Shown piece after piece: positions 1 to 9,835 of a DNA stretch of 64,000 nt (positions within the stretch are counted from its first letter, which is position 1; the number at the start of each line of letters is the position of its first letter). This stretch comes from Blakeslea trispora (taxonomy: Eukaryota; Mucoromycota; Mucoromycetes; Mucorales; Choanephoraceae): NCBI GenBank assembly GCA_025331445.1, contig JAIWNE010000011.1, forward strand, positions 434,001 to 498,000, read 5' to 3'. Both the position numbers and the translations under genes were made by a program. Under the pieces are notes generated by a model. It was not told where the DNA came from. It searched no databases and saw only the letters and a list, made by a program, of their open reading frames with translations.

Positions 1-338
1 AAAAGTGGTCACTCTTTCTTTTTTTTTTACCTTCACCAGATGAAGCAACTTGTAAGATGGACTTTATCTACAGTCTCATTACTCAAAATGATTGCCGAGG
101 GTAGGTTTGGCACTCAATTAGTTTTTCTGAGCGCTGTCTTCATGAAGAAGAAATGCTTTAACAATAAACATACAAACTAATTTCGGAATTCTATTTTGGC
201 TGTTGGATCTTTTTTTTTTTGCTACAGTGTGCTTTCTCGTTCCCTATTTTTTTTTGTTTTTTGCTAGATTGTGCTTTTTATTTTGTGTCAAGTGTTCATA
301 ATTTTTGCTCTACTGTCCGATATTTAGTGAAAAAGCCA
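1..338 (+). mobile_element. Decayed 3' end of a third copy of the Tc1/mariner-family transposon
   Basis: From about position 80 this stretch can be aligned by eye with the 3' end of the two intact transposons in the window. The end of the transposase reading frame (HSISFSERCLHEEEML then TAA at 159-161) parallels HSVSFFEACLREEEML in the intact copies. A degraded right inverted repeat follows, including the ATTTTTGCTC and GTCCGATATTTAG blocks, up to about 338. Many substitutions and T-tract expansions show that this copy is much older than its neighbours. Its 5' part would lie before the window. The terminal CCAG/TA is no longer intact. Confidence 0.8.
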
Positions 339-576
339 ATAGAATAGACGCATATTTATTTTATTAAATCCTGTAGTAGTGAAACAACAACAGCAAAAAC
401 ATTTGTAAGGAAACTAACTTTATTACGACATTAGGGTAGGCATATGCTCTATGACCTTTTCTGTAGTTCATTGAATAACTGTGCTTACTTTAATCATTTA
501 TTGAAAACAAAGAGTCTTGACTAAAGAAGTACTCTTGGGCAAAACAATACAAGTTGCATAAATCTCTTTTGATGTA

Positions 577-759
577 CTGGTTTTTCCGCTAAATATCGGA
601 CACTGGAGCAAAAATTCTGAACGTTTTACCAAAAATAAAAGTACGCTGGAGCAAAAAATAGTGAACGAGGGAGCAAAAATTATCGAACAAATACTCAGAA
701 ATTTTCGCACATTGTAGCAAAAAGATCGAACCGCCAAAATAGGATTTCATAATTAGTTT
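577..759 (+). repeat. Left 183-bp terminal inverted repeat of transposon copy 1
   Basis: This is the reverse complement of 2521-2703. It contains four copies of a motif of the form AGCAAAAA...GAAC, with the AGCAAAA cores starting at 607, 650, 672 and 716. The spacings are 43, 22 and 44 bp, close to whole multiples of 22 bp or two helical turns. Such regularly spaced subterminal repeats are the usual layout of transposase-binding sites in long-repeat Tc1-like elements; binding here is inferred. Confidence 0.9.
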
Positions 760-1318
760 GCTTGCTTTTATAGAATTCAACAAGTTGATGACTCCAAGAT
801 AACTTAATTGGAGGTTTTTGTTTGAAAGACTACTAAATAATACTAAAAGCTTTTAGCAAAAAGTAAAGACAAAACGTTGGTTATAAAAAATCTAGCATGA
901 ATTTCTTTAAAACTTTATTTTTGTTTGGTACAACATGGTATGACATGTAGCTGAAGTGTCTAAGTATAATTGATCCATTTTCATAAACGTTCATGAATAC
1001 CTTTCCATTCTAAGCTTATAGAGATTAGTAATTTCATTTGTTAATCATGTATCATCTTTGGATGGCCGCCTGCATACCAATGGATGTGAAAGATTTAAAT
1101 AAGTCTAATCTGATGTTATAGAGCGAATAATAGAGAAAATTGGAATGATAGTTATTACTCTAATTACTATAAACAATTTAAGGTTATGCTCAGGGACTAT
1201 CGGAAATAATATGATCACTCAACTTCAGGAACGTAATAAAATCATATAAATAGTAAAGAAAGGCAGATCTTTACATTATTTCAACATCTACTACAAAGAA
1301 CTTCAAACTAATTCAATC

Positions 1319-2508
1319 ATGAGCCAAGAATCCTACGCAACAGCCATTACTAATGAAGAGCCTGAGCTTTCAGTTAGCAACGGTAAGTGTTCAGCAGTTA
1401 TTATTTTTACATGTAATAACAGTTTCTTCTGTACTTTGTAGAAATCCAAACAGACAGATCGGTTACTCGTCAACGAAACAGAAACAAGCAGCTTACTCCT
1501 GAAATATGGAATGTATTCTTGAACCTTTACGTTGGTGCCGGACGTAGCTTGAGTCAAACTGCCAAAGCGATTGGCTTCTCAAAATCCACTGTATCCGGTT
1601 GGATAAAAAAAGCAAGCAGCAATGATTGGAGAATGCCTGTTCCTGAGATACGTGGTAGACCTCGAAGTGGCTTCATCCTTGACAGACATCAGCAGTTTTT
1701 GGAGACACTTTTGGAGACAAGATCTGAGATTACTCTCAAAGAGATTGGCCGCTTGCTTCGCGAATCGTTTCCAGAACAATTTCCAAGTGCCCCTGGTACA
1801 ACCACCATCCACAATTATGTGCGATCAAAACTGCAATTCACTCTGAAAAAAGCAGAAATTTATCCAAGAAGAAGAAACAACGAGGAGATCAGACGAAAGC
1901 GAAGAGAATTCTGCTCCAAAATCTTGATGGAGCAGGAGATTAAATACAATGAAAATTGTATCTTTGTAGATGAAACAGGCTTCAACTTGCACATCAATCG
2001 TACACAAGCAAGAGCCAAAAGAGGTCAGCCTGCTCGGATCATGGTCGCCCCATCATCAAGAGGAAGAAACGTCACCATTTTTGCGGCAATGAGCCATCGT
2101 GGTCTGGAACTTGCCGCCAATCACTACAGAATGGGGAATACTGGGGTAGCCCAATTTGAAGACTTCGTGGATCTCCTGATAAGACATATGAATACCCGAG
2201 GTCTTCAAGGGTACTATGTCATCTTTGACAATGCCCCAATCCATGGATCAGCGGCCATGAGGAAGTTGGAGGAAGCAGGCTACCATCCAATGAAGCTTCC
2301 TCCTTGGTCGCCCTTCCTCAACCCCATCGAAGAGCTCTTCTCCAAGTTGAAGAATGGAGTCAAGAAACATGAGCTCCAAAACTACGGTGAGTTGCTCCAA
2401 CGAGTGACTGAATCATCAAGCCTAATCACCGCAGATGATTGCCAAGGGTGGATTAGGCACTCAGTTAGTTTTTTTGAGGCCTGTCTTCGTGAAGAAGAAA
2501 TGTTATAA
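1319..2508 (+). CDS. DDE_3 (Tc1/IS630-type) transposase, two exons, copy 1
   Basis: Exons are 1319-1382 and 1442-2508, giving 376 aa. The long exon alone has no ATG at its start. A 59-bp intron (GTAAGT...TTGTAG) joins it in frame to a short first exon starting MSQESYATAITNEEP, so I chose the ATG at 1319. A TATAAATAG box lies at 1245-1253. An N-terminal helix-turn-helix region (about residues 45-150, with SLSQTAKAIGFSKSTVSGW) precedes the catalytic domain. The acidic triad is Asp198 (FVDETGFN), Asp284 (IFDNAPIHG) and Glu318 (LNPIEELF), with 33 residues between the last two, close to the classical DD34E. No stop codon or frameshift interrupts it. The enzyme would cut and rejoin the element ends in the nucleus. 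The intact frame and the matching second copy suggest it may be functional. Confidence 0.93.
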
Positions 2509-2520
2509 TAATAAACATAA

Positions 2521-2703
2521 AAACTAATTATGAAATCCTATTTTGGCGGTTCGATCTTTTTGCTACAATGTGCGAAAATTTCTGAGTATTTGTTCGATAA
2601 TTTTTGCTCCCTCGTTCACTATTTTTTGCTCCAGCGTACTTTTATTTTTGGTAAAACGTTCAGAATTTTTGCTCCAGTGTCCGATATTTAGCGGAAAAAC
2701 CAG
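2521..2703 (-). repeat. Right 183-bp terminal inverted repeat of transposon copy 1
   Basis: This is the reverse complement of 577-759 and carries the same four AGCAAAA motifs in mirror order. It starts 13 bp after the transposase stop codon, so the 3' UTR of the transposase lies within the repeat. Short open frames inside it, such as the one beginning MAVRSFCYNVRKF, are by-products of the repeat. Confidence 0.9.
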
Positions 2704-2865
2704 TATTAATAAGGCAGTGGGTATTGACATGACACTCAGCTAATAAGTCAGTAGCCAATAAAGTTGAAATCTGAATTTTACTTATCACAATTGGGAAACC
2801 TCTTAGCTGGGTTCCCAAGCGAGAGTGAAAGTTACCCCCTATAACTCTTTTTTTTTTTCTTCTTC

Positions 2866-4785
2866 ATGTCAACTTTATCTCGGTTTAGAAACGCTATCGC
2901 ACAACCACTATCACATTTAACGCAAATAGAAACGAGTTCTATCTCAAAGCTATTGAGCACCCCAAAGGCAACTTCAGCACATCAGTTTAGCCTTCCTATA
3001 CCCAGACTATTGGCCCAGGCTGATCACACACCCAACAATGTTGCTGCTTATTGTCAAGAACTTGCTGACAAGGTAAATAAACAGAAATGTTGAACTCTAT
3101 CAACACAGCACAACATTTCTCTCTCTCGTTCTTTGACAATTCAGTTCTCAGCTAAAATACAAAGTGGCCTATGTTTTCGTTTAGTTTGAGCCCAATGCTT
3201 TTATTGAAAAAGCAACAGCTTCAGGGCCACTTCTACAGTTCAATGTTCAGCCTTTAGAGTATATCAAGTCTACATTGAAACAAGTTTATGCCGAAAAAGA
3301 TCTATATGGTCATCATATTCAACCAGCACATGATCGAAAAACAGTTGTTTTAGATTACAGTTCACCAAATATTGCAAAGCCTTTTCATGCAGGCCATTTA
3401 CGAAGCACTATCCTGGGCAACTTCATTAAACGAATTCATGATGCTAATGGTTACAAGGCAATTGGCATCAACTACTTGGGTGATTGGGGTAAACAATACG
3501 GGCTACTGGCTGTCGGATTCGAGTTATTCGGAGATTCGGAGGCCCTTTTGAAGGATCCAATTCATCATCTTTACCAGGTCTATGTCAAAATCAACGAATT
3601 GGCAAAAACAAATTTCGACATTGATCAGAGAGCCAACGCCTATTTTAAAAAGATGGAGGATGGCGATGAGGAGGCTTTAGGTCAATGGAGACGTTTTAGA
3701 GATCTCAGTATCGAATCCTACAAAGAGATCTATCAGCGTCTAGGCATTGAATTCGATCATTATTCAGGAGAATCACAAACAGAGCCTTTTATACCCAAGG
3801 TCTATGATTTGTTGAAAGAAAGAGATCTGATAAAGAAGACTGAAGATGGTGCCTGGATCATTGATCTAGAGCCCTACCGTTTGGGCAAACCTGTTGTTAG
3901 ACGAGCAGATGGCACTAGTTTATACATGACCCGTGACCTTGCCAGTATCATGTTGCGTCGTCGTCTCTTTGGCTCATTCGATAAAGCGGTTTATGTTGTA
4001 GGCACTGAGCAAGAGCTTTATCTCAAACAGCTTTTCAAGATTTGTGAATTGCTCGAGTTTCCTATAGATATGCACCATGCTAATTTTGGTCGTGTGTTGG
4101 GTATGTCTACTCGAAAAGGAACAGTTGTGTTCTTACAGGATATATTGGATACAGCGAAGGAATGCATGTTGGAAAATGTACGCCAGAGCAATCCAAGCAT
4201 GAGTAGTCATCAACATGAATTAGTGGCTGACAAGCTGGGTGCATCTGCTGTTCTAGTTCAAGACATGATAGCTAAACGCATAAAAAACTATGAGTTTTCT
4301 TGGGACAGAATGACTGCTGCCAAAGGATATACAGGTGTCTATTTGCAATATACATTTGCACGCATGTGCAGGTAAGATTGACCTTGTTCTCGTTGTGCAA
4401 AACCTTTTTTCTTTTTATGAAATAGAGCTATAACATATGAATTGACTAGCTTTCTTCATGTAGTATTGAAGATAAAGTAAACATACCTATCACAGATCAA
4501 GCAAATCTCTCGTTACTTAAAGAAAAGGAAGCCTTTGAATTGTCATTGACAGTTTCTCAATTACCCGATATCACACGATCCGCTTGTCAATCTATGGATC
4601 CCTCTGTTATTGTGCAGTACTTGTTTCGATTGGCACATGCTACCAGTCAAGCTAATTCAGCACTGAGAGTAAAAGGCGCCGATACCGCTACAGCTGAGGC
4701 TAGAATGCTTTTATTTTGGGCTGCTCGAACTACGTTGGCGAACGGACTCCATATGTTAGGCATTGAGCCCCTTCGCCGGGTGTAA
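2866..4785 (+). CDS. RRS1: Arginyl-tRNA synthetase (class I), three exons
   Basis: Exons are 2866-3072, 3185-4371 and 4464-4785, giving 571 aa, a normal length for fungal ArgRS. The enzyme charges tRNA-Arg with arginine. The class I signatures are visible: the HIGH-equivalent HAGH at residues 137-140 within SSPNIAKPFHAGH, and the KMSKS-equivalent MSTRKGT near residue 375, the form typical of eukaryotic ArgRS. The third exon supplies the anticodon-binding helical domain and the C-terminal LRV, which suits a terminus near the active site. The first ATG of exon 1 gives an N-terminal extension before the tRNA-binding region. Fungi can use one ArgRS gene for cytosol and mitochondria or two genes; the sequence does not settle which applies. 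Transposon copy 1 ends 162 bp before the ATG. Confidence 0.95.
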
Positions 4786-5692
4786 CTGATGACGGAGAAG
4801 CTTTCTTTGGTTCTATCATCTAAACTAAATAATCTAGACTAAATAGAATATCCACATGTATCGACAAAAAATGGTTTGAAGTCTTGTGCCGTTTGCTTTC
4901 AGAGGCAAAAGAAAAAAAACCAAAAACAAACAGTCATCTCTTTTCCTTGCTGTCTTTTTCTTTTCTTTTTTTCCTCTGTAATCATCTGCAGATAGTATTA
5001 CTTTATCAAATGAAATGTGAGTGTATTCCTATTGAGGTAATCTTGGTGTATTCTCCGACTCAAGAGTTGCTTATTGTAGTCATCATCAATTCTTTTGCTT
5101 GTATCAACAAAGCAACTTGAATTCAGGATCTATGCGTTTCATTTGTTGAGAGTAGTTTGGGCAATGCTTTTGAAAGAACGTTATAGAGAATTATCATACA
5201 CTGAAGAGCGTTGGGCAATGAATTTTGGTAATTCAGAAAAAAAAAAGGCACAGTTTTTTTTAGATTATAAACAACTTGTCTCGGTAGCCTCCTTGAAATA
5301 GATGAGAGTACTTTTAAAGGATGATCATGTACATGTATACAGAATAAAGGGCAAAGTGCATTAAAGAAGAGAGAATGAAATACCATTCAAAAAGGAGGGA
5401 GTGAGATGATATTGTTATTCAACATGATTCTCGTTTTAAAAGCCCTGCCAGCACTCAAATGTACTCTGTCAGAGAAAGAAAGAAAAAGAGGGCCTGTAAC
5501 TGACCTGTTTAGTCATTTTAAGGGTTGAATTTTATCAGTTAAAATGCAAGTGACTGTCGGCAAATAAAAAAAAAAAAAGAAAGAAAGTTCACACTATAAA
5601 AATCGGCAGGAGGCAGAAAAAAAGAGAGAGAAATCCAAATTATACCCTCTCTCTTTTTTTTTTTTTTCTTATTTTTTTTTGTTTTGTTTATT
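4786..5692. other. Intergenic region between ArgRS and the coiled-coil protein gene
   Basis: I see no convincing gene here. Short open frames (up to about 90 codons on either strand) lack recognisable domains and end randomly. The distal part holds poly-A and poly-T tracts, and a TATAAAAA at 5596-5603 probably belongs to the promoter of the next gene. Confidence 0.6.
5596..5603 (+). promoter_or_regulatory. Probable TATA box of the gene at 5693
   Basis: TATAAAAA lies about 90 bp upstream of the ATG and is followed by a pyrimidine-rich stretch just before the start codon, a common fungal core-promoter layout. Confidence 0.4.
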
Positions 5693-7186
5693 ATGAGTTC
5701 CGTTTCTTCATTTGAAGGCAGTGACCAAAGAAGCTTTATTGAAGGATCTTCTTCTTCTCTTCGTCACTCTTATCTTCGCAAAACTGATTTGCTAGATACA
5801 TTTGAGGTAGGCCGCTTGCGTGATACCGACACTTGGAGTGTTGCTGCTACTATTGATGATCAAGAGTCTGTGATAAGTACACATGGCGGCCCACCTTCTA
5901 TCATCAGTAGTAGCCGAATGACAGTGGACAGAGAGACAGACGATGATCGGTCCACTTTAGACGGCGAATCATCTATTCGGGAGCATCTACATGATATGCA
6001 CTTGAACGACAACAATACCAATTTGCGTGACTTGGTTGGAAATAAGCACCTGTTGCGTAGTGTGGGCGGCAGTATTTTAGATGACGAAGATGACAAGCGC
6101 TCAAGATCGAATGCTGCCGAGTTTGGTGATGACGGGGCTCGCTCTGCCGCAGCCGACTTTGACCACAGCGTTGAAAGTGGAGAAGAAGATAATGTAGTTG
6201 ACGACGAGATTGTAGCACCTCCTCAACCTCAACCCAGTTTTGCTTCAATCACAAAATCATATGCTGAGTTGATGGAGGAAAATGAAATTCTTCAGACACA
6301 ACTTCGTAACGCACAACTGGCTCAGAAACATCAAGCAGACATGATTTCTCATCTCAGGAATTTGACAGGCTGTAATGATGAAGTATACGGTAAAGCTCTC
6401 GACCTCTCGCATCTGTCCAAAGATGATCTTCATTCTCACCAAAACGCAAAGTCACCCAAAGTCTCACCAGAAAACAACAGTAATGACAGTGTATCTGAAA
6501 AGTCAGAAAAAGACACTTATGTTTCTTTACCTCAAGATCAAGCTCAAACATCACCTATTGTCAATGCTCGTACATTAACACAAAAACTAGCTCGGCTAGC
6601 AGAGACATTGACTCGATTTGTTCATGCCACTGTAGATGAAGAATGGCGACTGACGCTGGAACAGTCTCTTTTTCTCCAGATCACTCAGCTGTATCTAAAC
6701 TCACTTCCGTTTGGAACTGAAAACCAAGATTTATTAAACACAGCTTATTCCGACCAGATTCGCCGATTCCATAGCACATTAGGTGCTAATTTTGCAAAAT
6801 GGTACCGAAGACAAACAGTACAGTCTCTTTCTCTCAATCCAGCTACAAAAGAATACCTGCATGACATGCGAAATCATTTGACAGAAGAAATGTTACGGTT
6901 ATTGACCACTATGACAAAAAGAGATAAGGTGCCTGTTGAGCATATGCATATGTGGGATGATATCCTTGAATTGTGTGCTGCTCTTTCATTGGAAATCCAT
7001 GGAGGAGATGCTGATGTAGCTGCTCAAATTATTGGTGTAGGCAGTAAATTTGATGAAGAGATCATGGCACTTGTAGGTGACTCAACAGCTACAAAGGATC
7101 GACGAGTAGGTATGGTGATCAGTCCATTATTCGTTGACGAAGAGGAAGTAGTCTTGTTGCCTGCTAGAGTTGTCCTTGAACAATAA
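5693..7186 (+). CDS. Unrecognised protein with central coiled coil, single exon
   Basis: The reading frame opens slightly upstream, but the first ATG is at 5693 (MSSVSSFEGSDQ), giving 497 aa. I do not recognise the family. The N-terminal 190 residues are Ser/Asp-rich and probably disordered. Residues around 195-225 (ELMEENEILQTQLRNAQLAQ and on) have the heptad pattern of a short coiled coil. A low-complexity linker follows, then a C-terminal helical region of about 200 residues (LTQKLARLAETLTRF onward) that looks folded. No signal peptide or membrane segment is visible. It could be a fungal scaffold or trafficking adaptor, but nothing in the sequence proves that. Confidence 0.8.
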   Translation: MSSVSSFEGSDQRSFIEGSSSSLRHSYLRKTDLLDTFEVGRLRDTDTWSVAATIDDQESVISTHGGPPSIISSSRMTVDRETDDDRSTLDGESSIREHLHDMHLNDNNTNLRDLVGNKHLLRSVGGSILDDEDDKRSRSNAAEFGDDGARSAAADFDHSVESGEEDNVVDDEIVAPPQPQPSFASITKSYAELMEENEILQTQLRNAQLAQKHQADMISHLRNLTGCNDEVYGKALDLSHLSKDDLHSHQNAKSPKVSPENNSNDSVSEKSEKDTYVSLPQDQAQTSPIVNARTLTQKLARLAETLTRFVHATVDEEWRLTLEQSLFLQITQLYLNSLPFGTENQDLLNTAYSDQIRRFHSTLGANFAKWYRRQTVQSLSLNPATKEYLHDMRNHLTEEMLRLLTTMTKRDKVPVEHMHMWDDILELCAALSLEIHGGDADVAAQIIGVGSKFDEEIMALVGDSTATKDRRVGMVISPLFVDEEEVVLLPARVVLEQ

Positions 7187-7597
7187 TCTTTTATAACTAT
7201 ACACACCTCTGTTCGCTAGAAATAAACCTGGTTCTTTTTTTTTTCTTAAAAAAGGAAAAAGGAGCTAATTCTGACCTGTTAATCTGTATGGAATACGGAA
7301 GCTACTTGTTTTTTTTTATTTTCTTGACGATAGTAAGTGTAAAGTATTCTACTGAGTTTGTAGTCATTTGAGATTAAGGTTGTCCGCTTTGGCTATCTCT
7401 CTGTTTGTCATGCAACATTAGTTAGTTGAGTTTATACACCTCTTGTTTTTGTGTCTTCTTTAGAAAGACAAAGGCTAAAGCCTTATGTTTATTTATACTC
7501 AATCTGCCTAATCTAACCTGGGAACAGAAGCAGTAAACATGATTCCTTTCTTATATCAAGCCTAGTTTAAAAAAAAATTGTAGGGCAATTTTGTGTA
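7187..7597. other. Intergenic stretch between the coiled-coil gene and transposon copy 2
   Basis: This holds the 3' flank of the preceding gene and the original upstream DNA of SNX4, now cut off from it by the transposon. I see nothing else in it. Confidence 0.5.
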
Positions 7598-9724
7598 CTG
7601 GTTTTTCCGCTAAATATCGGACACTGGAGCAAAAATTCTGAACGTTTTACCAAAAATAAAAGTACGCTGGAGCAAAAAATAGTGAACGAGGGAGCAAAAA
7701 TTATCGAACAAATACTCAGAAATTTTCGCACATTGTAGCAAAAAGATCGAACCGCCAAAATAGGATTTCATAATTAGTTTGCTTGCTTTTATAGAATTCA
7801 ACAAGTTGATGACTCCAAGATAACTTAATTGGAGGTTTTTGTTTGAAAGACTACTAAATAATACTAAAAGCTTTTAGCAAAAAGTAAAGACAAAACGTTG
7901 GTTATAAAAAATCTAGCATGAATTTCTTTAAAACTTTATTTTTGTTTGGTACAACATGGTATGACATGTAGCTGAAGTGTCTAAGTATAATTGATCCATT
8001 TTCATAAACGTTCATGAATACCTTTCCATTCTAAGCTTATAGAGATTAGTAATTTCATTTGTTAATCATGTATCATCTTTGGATGGCCGCCTGCATACCA
8101 ATGGATGTGAAAGATTTAAATAAGTCTAATCTGATGTTATAGAGCGAATAATAGAGAAAATTGGAATGATAGTTATTACTCTAATTACTATAAACAATTT
8201 AAGGTTATGCTCAGGGACTATCGGAAATAATATGATCACTCAACTTCAGGAACGTAATAAAATCATATAAATAGTAAAGAAAGGCAGATCTTTACATTAT
8301 TTCAACATCTACTACAAAGAACTTCAAACTAATTCAATCATGAGCCAAGAATCCTACGCAACAGCCATTACTAATGAAGAGCCTGAGCTTTCAGTTAGCA
8401 ACGGTAAGTGTTCAGCAGTTATTATTTTTACATGTAATAACAGTTTCTTCTGTACTTTGTAGAAATCCAAACAGACAGATCGGTTACTCGTCAACGAAAC
8501 AGAAACAAGCAGCTTACTCCTGAAATATGGAATGTATTCTTGAACCTTTACGTTGGTGCCGGACGTAGCTTGAGTCAAACTGCCAAAGCGATTGGCTTCT
8601 CAAAATCCACTGTATCCGGTTGGATAAAAAAAGCAAGCAGCAATGATTGGAGAATGCCTGTTCCTGAGATACGTGGTAGACCTCGAAGTGGCTTCATCCT
8701 TGACAGACATCAGCAGTTTTTGGAGACACTTTTGGAGACAAGATCTGAGATTACTCTCAAAGAGATTGGCCGCTTGCTTCGCGAATCGTTTCCAGAACAA
8801 TTTCCAAGTGCCCCTGGTACAACCACCATCCACAATTATGTGCGATCAAAACTGCAATTCACTCTGAAAAAAGCAGAAATTTATCCAAGAAGAAGAAACA
8901 ACGAGGAGATCAGACGAAAGCGAAGAGAATTCTGCTCCAAAATCTTGATGGAGCAGGAGATTAAATACAATGAAAATTGTATCTTTGTAGATGAAACAGG
9001 CTTCAACTTGCACATCAATCGTACACAAGCAAGAGCCAAAAGAGGTCAGCCTGCTCGGATCATGGTCGCCCCATCATCAAGAGGAAGAAACGTCACCATT
9101 TTTGCGGCAATGAGCCATCGTGGTCTGGAACTTGCCGCCAATCACTACAGAATGGGGAATACTGGGGTAGCCCAATTTGAAGACTTCGTGGATCTCCTGA
9201 TAAGACATATGAATACCCGAGGTCTTCAAGGGTACTATGTCATCTTTGACAATGCCCCAATCCATGGATCAGCGGCCATGAGGAAGTTGGAGGAAGCAGG
9301 CTACCATCCAATGAAGCTTCCTCCTTGGTCGCCCTTCCTCAACCCCATCGAAGAGCTCTTCTCCAAGTTGAAGAATGGAGTCAAGAAACATGAGCTCCAA
9401 AACTACGGTGAGTTGCTCCAACGAGTGACTGAATCATCAAGCCTAATCACCGCAGATGATTGCCAAGGGTGGATTAGGCACTCAGTTAGTTTTTTTGAGG
9501 CCTGTCTTCGTGAAGAAGAAATGTTATAATAATAAACATAAAAACTAATTATGAAATCCTATTTTGGCGGTTCGATCTTTTTGCTACAATGTGCGAAAAT
9601 TTCTGAGTATTTGTTCGATAATTTTTGCTCCCTCGTTCACTATTTTTTGCTCCAGCGTACTTTTATTTTTGGTAAAACGTTCAGAATTTTTGCTCCAGTG
9701 TCCGATATTTAGCGGAAAAACCAG
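7598..9724 (+). mobile_element. Intact Tc1/mariner-superfamily (DDE_3) DNA transposon, copy 2
   Basis: The 2127-bp element has the same length, orientation and, wherever compared, sequence as the copy at 577-2703. It is flanked by a TA duplication at 7596-7597 and 9725-9726. Inverted repeats are at 7598-7780 and 9542-9724. The insertion point lies 111 bp upstream of the first ATG of the SNX4 gene, so it has probably displaced part of that gene's promoter. Lack of divergence between the copies implies recent transposition or sequence homogenisation. Confidence 0.95.
8340..9529 (+). CDS. DDE_3 transposase, two exons, copy 2
   Basis: Exons are 8340-8403 and 8463-9529, encoding the same 376-aa protein as the gene at 1319-2508. 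Asp198, Asp284 and Glu318 are all present. The intron, the TATA-like box and the non-coding leader are repeated exactly at the 7021-bp offset. Both copies appear coding-competent. Confidence 0.93.
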
Positions 9725-9835
9725 TAGTATGAGCGGTGATTAAAAAAGCATAAAATACACTTTATTTTTCGCATAAAAGACTTGAAACCTATTTATTTCT
9801 TTCTTCTTTTCTTTTTTTTTGTTTCTTATTCTAAT

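Larger units (their letters stand above)
577..2703 (+). mobile_element. Intact Tc1/mariner-superfamily (DDE_3) DNA transposon, copy 1
   Basis: The 2127-bp element is flanked by a TA duplication at 575-576 and 2704-2705. Its ends are 183-bp inverted repeats (577-759 and 2521-2703) that match throughout by eye. It carries one intact transposase gene (1319-2508). It matches the copy at 7598-9724 at every line I compared, with a constant offset of 7021 bp, and both copies encode the same protein. TA duplication, a DDE_3 catalytic domain and inverted repeats are the marks of the IS630-Tc1-mariner superfamily. The right end lies 162 bp upstream of the arginyl-tRNA synthetase start codon, so it sits in or near that promoter. 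About 560 bp of non-coding DNA separates the left repeat from the gene. Confidence 0.95.

Noticed and set aside
498..783. Open frames on the minus strand in the transposon inverted repeats (also near 7567-7804 and 2543-2743)
   Set aside because: They lie wholly in the terminal inverted repeats, recur in every repeat and depend on its motif structure; no homology to proteins.
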